From Drosophila pseudoobscura (lineage: Eukaryota; Arthropoda; Insecta; Diptera; Drosophilidae), in the NCBI RefSeq assembly GCF_009870125.1, contig NC_046681.1, positions 17,187,001 through 17,251,000 on the forward strand: a stretch of DNA of 64,000 bases, read 5' to 3'. The position numbers were made by a program, and so were the translations under genes. The notes under the pieces are model-generated. The model had not been told where the DNA came from and did no database searches. It was given only the letters and a program-made list of their open reading frames with translations. This document shows, in pieces, positions 53,060-64,000 of the stretch (positions are counted from its first letter, which is position 1; the number at the start of each line of letters is the position of its first letter).

Positions 53060-56000
53060 CTAAACTCTGCCTGAGCAAGAGATACAGCAACTCGTACGGT
53101 AGTAATCGTAACTACACAGCTTTCCTTGCGCAGCCCACTTGCAGTTGGGAAGTTTATCGGTACACGTAGACGAAGAGTAATTTTGGTGATGTTCTGAAAA
53201 ACGGAATTGAAATTTATTGAAAATTTACCTATGTACGAGCATTACTTATTTCAGAAATATTTAGCGACAATTAATTGTAATGTTATAATGTACCATCACA
53301 GTCATTTGTATTGCAGCTGCGAAATATTGGCTCCCTGGCCGCATACCGACATCTGGTTGAGTCCTGTAAGCTATTCAGGGTTGCATTGTATTCCAAGCAT
53401 CTTACGCTGCGTCGCTGTGTTCCACCATCGCAAGATTTGGTACACTTTAAAATTACACATTAACATAAAATACATTTAATAGTTGTAAAGTGTGTTTAAA
53501 AATTGCTTTTTACCTGGGACCATTCAGAATAATGCCAGCGAGGAGCGCAGTAAGTAATTTCTCCTTCATCATGAGAGCATTTTTCAAACGATTGCGGTTG
53601 TAGCTCCGACTTGCACTTTTTATGATCCACAATTAATTTATTTTGTATGCATAGTACCACTCGAGTTCGTCCAAGGTTAAAGCAATCCCCATTACAAGAC
53701 GACCAAGGCCCAACAAACCACTCGCCATCTTCACAACTAGGTCTTACGCATGGGCGTCTATTTTCTGGAGTTTTGTTGTGATCACAACGAACCGCACCAA
53801 CCTCAGATCGATCACAGAAAATTGTACGATACTCTACACCTAAACCACACGTAGCAGAACAATACTGATTCCATTCGGAAGTTAACCAGACTGCATTTGT
53901 GCTACTATTATCAACCATGATACGTTGTCTTCGTGTACTATTCGCGGACCCGGAGTGTGTGTGTAGACGATAACGAGAAGAGTCACGACTTCGATTGTTT
54001 GGACACTCACATTGCTTCTGAGTGGGTGGCATCTCTTCCATACATGCAGTGCTATCAACGTGTATAACAGTTCCAGATGCAAGTTCTTGCAGGCAACTTA
54101 CCTCACGACGTCTAAATGCCCCTTCATGCAGGCAGTGACATTCGCCCCATTTCTCAAAGTGCCAATAGGCGGGGCATGGTTGTGTGTTGCAGTGCAATAA
54201 GTTCTCATTGAGCACTGGCTTTACAGAATGAATGCACCGGCGTTGTGAGTAATAACGTAAAAGATTTTCACGAATGCAACGTACGATAGGTGCTTGTACA
54301 CCCCCACCGCAGGACTTTGTACAGGCCCTGAACCCTACCACTTTCCAGGTAAAGTTACGTCGTCGCCCTGGACGTGAACTACTTAAAACACTAGCATCCT
54401 CCCCTCCAGCTCGTAAAAAACTATTCATATTTTCCACAGAGAGCTCGTTTTCTTCAGAATCAGATATTATTGGAAGCATGTACTCATACTTTATACCAGG
54501 ATTTCGATTTTTCCCAAATACCTACAAAAATAAATAGAATTAGTTTTATATAATCTGAGATCTAAGATAATAGAATATCAGTACCAAAAGGTCCAATGAG
54601 TCCCTTATTGGCCCAGTACTTGTTATCCATTCGGTAACTCCTTCCGAGTTCTGGACTCCATCGATTCGGTGATAGTCAAATGTAGCACCGACCGCTTCAT
54701 ACGATCCGCTTTCCGACACATTACTTTCGCTATTAACTATGCTTTTTTGCTGGGAAGTACGTAAAACTTTCGATCGACAATAATCGGTGCTTATTAGGCC
54801 GGTAAAAAAATTGTAAATCACATATAGTTTTACCTAGCAAATTAAGACTATTTCTTAGCTCAGTTATCGATATATTCGAGGCACCAGTTGGAATCGTAGC
54901 AACGTGAACCAAGCCATCGTCTGGTTGTGGATCTCGAGTAAAAATTCCTGTTACTGGCCGGCATAACAATCCTCCACAACTAACAGAGCCACTGTGCGCA
55001 TACGCTCCATTAATGGAACCACTAGCGTTAACGGCCTTAAAAGAAGAAACGATATATCCATTTATAAAAGTTACGTTTACATTACAGCTTGTAACAAAAC
55101 TGACTTTTTCGGATAGATTTGGGGATTTAACATTTTTTATGAAACTTTTGTCCTTTTTTCTAATTTTTACAATTTTGTAATTTTAAATTTTCTTTTCAGA
55201 GGCAGTGTCACAGTGCACTATCCCAGGAGCCTTGATATAAAATTTAATTGGTCCAGCTCTTATAGTCTTTAAAAACTAGGCTTGAAACAAGACAGACGGA
55301 CAGACAGACGGACAACACTACGAAGTATTTCAGCTTTTTAGAATGGAAAGTTCAATACAATCAGATGTGAGATACTTAGGTTATGTAAAACAGAAAGAAT
55401 TACAATTCAAAACAAACTATAATTTATTAAAAATTTGTAAAGCCTCAAAGCTATCAGAAAAAGTCGGTTTAATTCGAAGCGTAAATATGGTTTTGGATAG
55501 CGGACAAAAATTGATTACATACAAACAAAAAAAATTGTTTCAAGATAATAACTTTTCTAGCTTATCCAATCAAATTTAAGTTTTGTTAATATTTTAGTTT
55601 TTATAAAAAATATTGCATTACTCTGACTTTTCAGACCTTTAAATGAAAAGAAATAAAAAAGTAAGTTGTTACGTTTGCTTCAAAATATTTCGGCAGTCTC
55701 ATCCGAATTAAAGGCAGTACAGTGCAGAAGTATAAGTACAAAAGAAGAACTTAGCAGAAGATAATTATTGTGACTAAACTAAACAGGTCAAAACCAGAAA
55801 CTTTCGGGTATTTCAAAAAGACAGAATACTTGTGAAGATAATCACACAAAAATCGCGATTTTCCGAATTGTGTAAAAATTTCAGCTCGATCGGTGCAGAA
55901 CTCTTCGAGTTTTAGGTCATACATACGGACCAACAGAGCATTTTTATATTATAGACAGTTTGTCTTTTTTCTCAATTATAAATTATGTTTCGCATTTTTT

Positions 56001-59000
56001 TGTTTTGTATATCTGCCTCTGAACTGTACTACTTTGTACTGCCATGATTTTTTAAGGAGAAATAACAGGTAGTTTTGTCTAATTACTTGCCAATGGCAAC
56101 ACCAACGAGCCTTTCCAAAAATCTATCACGTCATTCAAATGGTTATTTTTTTTATTTGATAAAATCTTCTTTTAGATTATTTGAAATGTTGGAAAAGTAA
56201 AATTAAGACTAAAGTACTGAGTCGAGAAAAGTAACAAAAGCGTATTATTTTAAAGGTAATTGATTTCGTTCGGATTAGTGAAATCGACCACTGTGCTTTT
56301 CAAAGTTCAACTAATTATATCTTACCAGCCATAATAGAGCTAAGTGCACCAGCATCACAATTTAGTATACAAATATGGAATATTTATTCTCTGAACGCTT
56401 TAATGCAAATTAAGATTGATTATATTAATTGCACATTTAATTAAGGAAAAATTCAGGTAACATAACTTTGGCGTTTCCAGTTACATATGTACATATACGA
56501 GTATGTACACATATACCGCAGTAGATTTTCGTTTATTTTCTGAACTTAATGAAGAAATCAGTTTTCCAAACTGATTCCTAATAGATGCTTGAAATTGTGA
56601 GTATTTTAAGTTGAATATGTTTTTCTCACAACCAGTTGTATGTGCGCTGTGTGACCTGAAGTGAATATGCATGCGGACACTCTCAGTTTTATAGATTCAT
56701 ACCGTGGGTAACAGACCTTTGTCCGCCTAGTCGAGGCGAAAATAAATCACGATTTTTTTTTAAATATTTAGACAAATACAGATTCGATTTCTCCAAGTGG
56801 GTACACATCCCTTAAATACAAAACCCTGTAACACCAAGGCAGGTAACTCATTTTGCTGGACCTTATTGAATCAATCACCTTCGATCAGCTGGTGCAGTGA
56901 GAAACGGATCGGATTAAGCAATGAGACAACGATACGATGTTTTCAAGCGCCTTGGCCGATCCCTAGAAACACGCTTTGCAGCCTTGACGAGCCTGACGAA
57001 GTTTGGAGTCGTATCGATCGCATACATTAGAACTAGCCGGTCGTTCAGAGACGATTAGACTTCTTTAATTAATGGTACGGTAATATAATACAAAATTCTC
57101 CACATCCAGTGCCGCATCTTTAGCTTGCATGACAAGGTTTCGGAGATTGATGGCCGTCAAGACTTTGAGCCAAACAGATGTCAGAAGACTTCTGCCGTAC
57201 ATCTTCATTTACGTTTCAATTTTCGTTTCCACAATTAGAAAAGTTTCACACTGTGAAAATATGGATAGTTGTGTTATCCCGACGGATATAACACTGTGCT
57301 CATTTGTAGCGCCTGTTCATGTTGCTATCGCTGTTATAGTCTTGACCACGACAGTCGACAAGTGGAATACATATTGTGCTTTTGTATTGGACTACGAATC
57401 TGAAGCAAGTTGCTTTAACTGCTTTCCTACCTTTCGACAAAATTCATAATTCGTTATGTGATTTCCCATTTTACCGATTCTTTATTCAGTAATTCATTTA
57501 CTACAATTGAATAATAATGTGAAAAATTTGAGTTGCATAACACTCAATTACTTAAATTCGTATTTCAGAAGACAAGTAATGAGCTAATGCAATATAGGGT
57601 CATGACGTAATCTTTCAAAAAGACCAAGAAAGTACACACGCCGCACAGTGAAACGAAAAGGATTGGCCAAAGTCATTTTCTGAGTGAGCGCTTTGGAAAA
57701 TTTGAATTATAGAAACTTTAAGAAAATTTTGCATAGACAGCCGGAAAAACGGAAAATTTTGTTGGTGGCAACCACAGTAATAAACGTGTACGTGACCGGC
57801 AGCGCAGCAGCGCCACACTTTTCTATGATCCGAAGATTGAATTCAAACAAGGTATTTTATACGTTCTATTAAGGCCTTAAAATACCTGGAGTTATTTTTT
57901 GTGTGTTTGTGAAAGTATCAGCAGCTAACTTAAAAGGACTCCAGGACTCCATTATCGTAGCGACGTTCTATAAATTTAATTGAAGCAAGCCTCAGGAGCT
58001 GACTGAAGAGGACTTGAACGAAAAGGCAGTATCATTCTGCGGTCATTATTATATCGACGTTGTATAAATTTAATCGATGAAATTATCTATCTCAAAGCTA
58101 TCCACGCAGCCAATTTAGAATCTGATCCCCTACTATTATCCCCCACTCATTGTGACTCCTAAATCAACTGTACAAATAAATTATGAAAATCGGTTTTCCA
58201 ATTTGCAACTGAATTTTTTTTATTTACACAAATTCCGTTTTTTACGATTGCCTAAAATGGTACGTTTGTTGCATTTCACTTCGCAAAGAATACTAATTTG
58301 GAAAAATGATTCATTTATTTAGAAAAGTCTTAGTAACAAAGGCAAAGCAGACCAGTCGGAACATTATATTCTAGTGGCGTGTGCTTCGACAATTAGATAC
58401 CCGCTACTCGTCTTATAAATAAACTTCTTTGTGTATAATTTGATTCATTTACAATTGATGATAGTCTCTTTAGATCCATTAGTTTCATCCTTTTGATCTT
58501 TGAAATCCCAAAAGGTATTCGTATGTAGTCATTCTGTAAAAATGTTAGCGTTATTTGATATTTCTTCTTATGTTGATAAAAATTGTACAGTTGAACTACA
58601 AAATTGTAGTTTGATTTGGATAAATTTGGACAGCAACAAATTCTAGTTTTATCAATTTTATGGTGGCGTCGAAAATATTTGAAGCAAACTTAATCTACAT
58701 AGTGTAGCGTCACTATAGACTTACAGAAAGACCTGGATATCTCAACTCGACTATTGATTCTAACCAAGAATTTATATATATATATATGTATATATACATA
58801 TGTATACATATGCATTTATATATGCACTTTAACAATAGTTCGGAAATCTGTTACATATAATTTTACAAAATCAACATACCCTATGAGGCGTAGGTAAAAA
58901 AATGTTCTACAATTATGTTTGGTCATTTAGATCGTTTTTTCACTCCATGACGCACGGCGAGTCTGGCACGGAAATTAATAAGAAAAAAAAAAACGATTTT

Positions 59001-62000
59001 ACACAATTAAAAATTGCTGAAAACTGCCGGACGCCGAATTATAGATTCCCTTGCATTGGATAAACAGAAACAAAACACAATCACTTAACAACAGATGCAC
59101 AGAGTTCATCAATGCAATAGTTTTCCTGACGAAATCTCATGCTTCTGAGAGTAAATTTCAACCTCAAAATATATTAAATAAAGTTACGAGTATACATAAA
59201 AATATATAAAATCAGAAAGGAAACCTATTTTGGCGCTCCGAAGTTAATATACCCTTCAAATTAGATATCTGCACACATATTTCACTAATGCGAGAAAAAC
59301 CCTGCTAGTGGAATCTTCATTGTAATGAATTCGATAATACTATGTAAAAGCCAATAAAACTCTGCCTTTAAAATTACTTTTTTGGTGTCTATGGTGTTTT
59401 TTGTATGGTTACTTTTTATTTCTTTACTAAAAAAAGTATATAAGCTTGTTTTTCTTACTATGTTAAGAACTTCGAAATTCAAAAAAACTGAAACAACCAC
59501 AAAACATGATACCGAATGTTTGAAGAAGCAAAGCTAGTTGTAAGCGATGCATACAACCTCATTTCACACATACATTCCCATGCTGCAAAGAATATCAAAT
59601 TCATTTAGATATTTTCGCTCAGCCAAGACGTTTAAGCTTTTTCTCTCGCTTTGATACTACTTTGATACTTTGATACTAGTCCATAGCTCACGCAGAAGCG
59701 AGATGTCAACACTGACGCAGCAACGTGTAGGCAGAGTCACGGCACGTGGAATGCTGATGCATTGTTTACAATCAGCTCTAGACTGAGCGCATCAGAACAA
59801 GAGAGTTAGAGCGCATGAGCAGCTTGGTGTTATAAGGCGATAAATAATGAAGCGACTTAATTGCTGCAGTTAGCAGAAACGAAACGAAGCGGTTGAGATA
59901 CAAAATGAAAGGACGGGATTTTAAAGGTGTACATTGACAGACATACGCAGACAAATAATTGTATCTGATAAACTTATGATCATGATTTAATGAACCTGTG
60001 TACTGCAAACGATGCCGCTCGGCAGCGCAGCAGCTCTGCTCTTACTTTGATCTTCCAGTTTTTGAAAAGTAAAAAAAAGCTTGCCACAGAGAAAAACTTT
60101 AAAGCACCAAACCTATCAGGGAAATTCGTTTTTGTTCGTAAATACGGGGTTGCATAGTGTTAGTTAATCAATAATAAACAAATGTTTAGACTTACCTTAC
60201 AAATACCATCAACGCATATAGCACGTCCCAAGAAATTTAACCTATAATATTCCGCTGGCCGCTTACAAGGAGTACCATTAATAACAGATTCGTTCAGAGT
60301 TGCATAGTATTTCATTCCCAATGGCTTGCAGTTTAGTTCACACTCGGCATCACCTGAAACAAAACTATTATGAATAAGAAACGACGGCTTCCTTCGAGGA
60401 AAAACATGTTTGATATGCTTATAGATTAAATATTAGCAATTAACTATTATCTGTGATATGTGAACCGATTTTGGATAAGATTTTGGGTTTTTAGTTCTTA
60501 TAAGACTTAAATTGCTAGTCTATTGGTAATTGTTTTCAGTTAATCTCAAGAGAAAAGAAGCGTGAAGCCGAGTCAGTTAGTTTTCTCGTTACTTTAAAAT
60601 TGTGGATGCCCCAGTTTGAAATATAATTGTTTCAGAGTAATATCACTGGAGTTTGAACAAAAAATCCGGATGCTATAGCTCTTATAGGCTCTGAGATCTA
60701 GGCGCTCAACAAGCAGGAACGGAGATACCGAAATGTCTATGAGTGTTTATTGACTCGGGTATTATCCAACGTAATGACTGGTTCATGATTAAATTCAAAT
60801 AAGTTAATATTGCATCAAAACGTGAACAGAAAAATAACTGATTAATGATTCATAAAATACAATTTTCATGGGATTTTGTTCACCAAATTGGGTCTTTAAC
60901 TGATATTCACATATTGATGAAATATATAATTATACCGAAATCTTATCAAAGCCAATAAGACTTATAATTTATGGGAAATTTTTACAGTTAATGCCATTTG
61001 CATTAAACATTGATATTGGTATCTACTTAGTCTAGTGTAGTTCAATTCTTTAAAAGCCATACTCTTTATATAAGGTTGCCAGCTATATTTATGGCCCTCA
61101 AACATTATGCCATTGTACGCTGCACATTGATTAGAACGAAAATCTTTAGACTTCGCTGGGCATGGTAAATCATTGCATAGCTGATAACGTTTAAAGTATC
61201 CGAAACAGGCATCACTTATAAATTGATTTCCCGTCAAAGATTTTCTAGAATGAAATAGAAGGTATATGTACATTACTTATATTATTTATGTAAGTGTTGT
61301 ATAAAGATAAAGATAAAACTAAAGGTTATTCAAATCTGGGTAGCACGAAGTCTACTCCGGACTTCAGTCGGGTCTGATGGAGGTGCCTCCTTTTTCGCCA
61401 CCAACCTATGCCCATCACCATGGGTCATGATCGGCAAAGCCGTATAGCGACAGAAAGCACTCGCTGTTGCTGTCCTTCATTGCAGCCAAGAGAACACGTC
61501 TGCAGTCAATAAAATAAACCTGCCATTGAAGAAACGCAGTGCTTCCGCGCGAGAACTGGTAGGGGCGTCGAGTGATGTTGCATTCCCAACGTGCATTCCA
61601 TCTAGACGCAACTGTTTCGACGCTAGCCATCTGCTAGACCGATATTGCTAATAATTTCCATTTGGTCACTCGTTGTGAAAGAGTATGCTGCAGACCCTGA
61701 TTAAAGGCGGTTAAAGTTAAGTTTAAGGCGGCATACTGGACCAACCTTTGGCTGCTGGAAATATTTTTATTATAAACTATATACCTTTGTATACACCGCT
61801 TTGTAGATTGAATTATTACTTACATAAACCGCTTACAGCTTAGGGCTCTTATTTTAATTCCCTCTACCATATTATCTACTACTAATTCCCTTTCTCTTCT
61901 TACGCGACAGGTTCGGCTATATAAGTCGCGCGTCATGCGACAGCGCCTCTCAGTCCGTTGGGCGGGAGGGGCTAATAGGCTTAGGCTTTTTTTAAATAAA

Positions 62001-63080
62001 TCTTTTTATTTAAGACAAATTGAAGTAAATAAATTTAAAAAATGTAGTCAGTATTTTATCAGACCAATAAAACACGGTTACAGTAAGCTTCGTATAACTA
62101 TCTTCTCCTAAAATGAAACTTACTCGAACTTTGCTAGCTCCTCTTAGCTATTTAATCATGTAGAATATAGGTGAGCTTACCGTCCTATGCACTTTCGTGT
62201 TTGATGCATCACACCTCCACCACAACTTCGTGAACATTCACTCCAGTTACTCCAATTATCCCACCGCGGATATGTACGAACTTTGAGCTCGAATCTTTTC
62301 CTAGCTAAGATGTTTGGAAAATTCACTGGAGTCATTGGTGGGCTTATAATCTTTGCAGTGGATTCTGTGGAAACTTTAATACCCTCTTTTATTAGATGGA
62401 CATCAGGAAATGAAGACATTGTTGTTGTATCCACTAGTTTAGATGACGAGATTTCGTAATGACTTTCATTCTGTAATATTTCCAACGGTTTTAGCGTCAT
62501 TAAATTTGTTGTACTGGAATGTTTAGGTATAATTTCGTTTTGTATATATTGTTGTTTTTGTTTTTTCCCCCCTTTTTGGGTTATGGTCATTTCTTTTTTT
62601 TGGCGCCACAAGTTAGAACGCTCTGATAATAATGGCTGGTTCGTTGGGATTTTGTAGGACTTTGGCTTACAATGTTTTTTTAGCCAATCTTGATGTTTCT
62701 AGAAGGTAAAAGATAATTTAAATAGTAATATTATATATAAATGTATAAGTGTATATATGTGGGTGATGTTATTTCGTGTGTACATGTGTGAAAGTTGTTC
62801 GCTAAGTATCTTTTTCTTCCTCGGCATCCCTGTTTCAGACTATCAGAATCTACAACATCTCCTTCCAAAGCCGACCATAGTATGAATTTATATTGCGTCC
62901 ATATCGCAAACATATATTTGTATAGTGTTTTGTTAATTCTCAATAGCTCAGGATAAACAGTCTTATAATTATGGATATCACTTTTACTTCATTTAATAAC
63001 TTACCTTTATTCGTTCTATGGTGGATATTTTCGTCTCTATGCAATCAGTACCAGCGATATATGCACCGATAATACAAATA
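53060..63080 (-). CDS. ADAMTS-like secreted matrix protein with TSP1 repeats and PLAC domain
   Basis: This is an extracellular ADAMTSL-type protein without a metalloprotease domain in the visible part. Exons joined in frame are 63080-63005, 62698-62181, 61244-61063, 60353-60196, 55035-54834, 54766-54585, 54521-53514, 53444-53294 and 53193-53060, about 870 residues. The first visible exon (ICIIGAYIAGTDC) looks like part of a signal peptide; an initiating exon further right was not found. The order is TSP1 (WSNWSECSRSCGGGV), cysteine-rich block (GDAECELNCKPLGMKYY, ICVDGICK), spacer (VTGIFTRDPQP to NPGIKYEY), five more TSP1-like repeats (for example ACTKSCGGGV, PWSSCNGDC, CTKSCDGGTQRR) and a terminal PLAC domain (NCKWAAQGKLCSYDYY). 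D. melanogaster nolo and loh are ADAMTSL genes; I cannot say which, if either, this is. Acceptor 54767 was chosen because it restores the family's LRTS spacer segment. Confidence 0.85.
55036..60195 (-). other. 5.2-kb intron of the ADAMTS-like gene
   Basis: The intron is flanked by ICK|GTAAG (donor at 60195) and TTTTAAG|GCC (acceptor at 55036). It includes an INE-1 fragment at about 55240-55335 (TATAGTCTTTAAAAACTAGGC, GACAGACGGACAGACAGACGG), a TA-rich microsatellite at 58770-58830, a partly repeated segment at 57955-58075, and a G+C-richer block around 59640-60050 that may be an LTR remnant. No nested gene was recognised. Confidence 0.55.
60585..60770 (+). mobile_element. Degenerate INE-1/DINE-1 fragment
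   Basis: The segment contains AAAATTGTGGATGCCCCAG and TATAGGCTCTGAGATCTAGGCG followed by a decayed GGAACGGAGATACCGAAATG and ATTGACTCGGGTATT. It lies in the ADAMTS-like gene intron between 60354 and 61062. Confidence 0.6.
61330..62000. other. Possible transposon insertion in an ADAMTS-like gene intron
   Basis: The block 61340-61640 is richer in G+C than the introns around it and begins AGCACGAAGTCTACTCCGGA. The block 61900-61985 contains TATATAAGTCGCGCGTCATG and TCTCAGTCCGTTGGGCGGG. Both look foreign to the intron and may belong to one retroelement, but no domain or terminal repeat was found. Confidence 0.35.
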
Positions 63081-63083
63081 CTG

Positions 63084-64000
63084 AAAAAAAGAAACGAATT
63101 TTTTACAATGTATAATCATTTTTATCAAAAATCAAACGTTGCATTACTTTGCACTAATGTCCAGAAATAACCGCAACAATGGAAAGCTAGCGTTGGGGGA
63201 CGGAAACGCAGCCGCGCACCCTCAAGGTCACTAACGAGGGCAAAACGAACTCACGCAGTGGGGAAGGCTATCAGAATATTCGTTTGTTCGCGCAGCGTGT
63301 CCGCAGTGAAGAAGTTCGCAGAAGAATTCCAAAAGTACGGTGCGAGGAAGAAATAAAATGGTCCCCAGCGACCAGTGGATATGCGGAAAAGTGCCGAGGT
63401 TATCTCTCAACAACAAAGTACGAGGGTGACCTAATGGGGTGAGGAAGGGCTGTGAAATTCCACAAGCCGGGGGCCCAAGCACTTCCTGATTCACACGCGA
63501 CCAGTACCATTCGGTTTAGCACTGCAGATTAAATTCCTGACTCGCTCTCAGAACTCATCAACCTATTTGTGCTGTCATCGCTCGGCCTCTCTCGATTCTG
63601 CGCAACTCGGTTCCAGCTTCCGGTCTTTGATCGGCTTCTCCCGGTAGCTGCTTCTATTAATCATCGGCTTTCTCCCGTTATTCTGCGTATGACCGTTCTT
63701 TCTTTGTGATTGCTGTCCTCAATTGACCCTAAACCTTATACCCCTTCTAGTACTAATTCCTCACCATCCATGTTTTGGATGGATACGCAAGCCACTCTGC
63801 TTCCACACAACCCCGGACGTGACTGTCCCCTAACCCATATCTAGGTCCCATATTACAACCAAATATATACTGATGTAATTGGCTAGGAAAATGGAGCGAC
63901 TGACAGTCTGTAACCCGGCCACCCGACTTCCTTACAGGTTTTAAAGTATTTGTTATCTTCCTACCCAAAAATCTCAAAAAATAACATACAAAATTTAAGC
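63084..64000. other. Right-edge interval upstream of the visible ADAMTS-like exons
   Basis: The segment 63180-63760 is relatively G+C-rich with long open frames on both strands but no motif that I recognise; it is probably transposon-derived. The missing first exon of the ADAMTS-like gene should lie here or beyond the window. No convincing ATG exon ending in phase 2 was found. Confidence 0.35.

Noticed and set aside
63231-63494. 87-codon minus-strand frame at the right edge
   Set aside because: Open on both strands because of high G+C content; no motif supports either reading.

Overview
The window is nuclear DNA from a fly of the genus Drosophila. It has short introns with GT-AG ends, fly housekeeping core-promoter motifs, many INE-1/DINE-1 copies, and a gene order (Cog4, RpL9, Nup154, Art8, aub) that I recognise from D. 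melanogaster polytene region 32C-D. I cannot name the species. All exon joins below were worked out by hand from splice signals and reading frame; none is backed by transcripts.

Layout. 1-800 (-): 5' part of Cog4, with a five-unit 86-bp promoter-like array upstream. 2868-3886 (-): RpL9 with a TCT-type promoter. 5959-11024 (+): Nup154, twelve exons, complete. 11179-12265 (-): Art8, complete apart from a non-canonical splice donor. 13419-19404 (+): aubergine copy 1. 19496-20142: BEL/Pao integrase remnant. 20149-20280: 132-bp Art8 fragment. 20282-22235: truncated non-LTR retrotransposon. 22225-23270: INE-1 and other repeats. 24204-30192 (+): aubergine copy 2, followed by the same BEL/Pao remnant. 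31508-41370 (-): a TTLL4-type tubulin polyglutamylase whose last exon probably lies about 6 kb from the rest. 43886-45749 (-): a domesticated PIF/Harbinger transposase gene lacking the DDE residues. 46430-47620: LINE remnants. 48965-52445 (+): a complete pickpocket (DEG/ENaC) channel gene. 53060-63080 (-): an ADAMTS-like extracellular matrix gene with six TSP1 repeats, a spacer and a PLAC domain.

The main discovery is the tandem duplication of aubergine, the Piwi-family slicer of the ping-pong piRNA cycle. Both copies are open with intact D-D-H residues and differ at only six coding positions that I noticed. The edges of the same duplication (Art8 fragment, integrase tail) are several percent diverged. 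This contrast suggests an older duplication whose core has been homogenised by gene conversion. The unit carries transposon sequence directly behind the aub stop codon.

Secondary signals are a GA-AG intron in Art8, a promoter-like module (Motif 1, DRE-like, Motif 6-like) in front of three genes and amplified in tandem before Cog4, a Harbinger-derived gene without catalytic residues, and a pogo-like MITE in a pickpocket intron.
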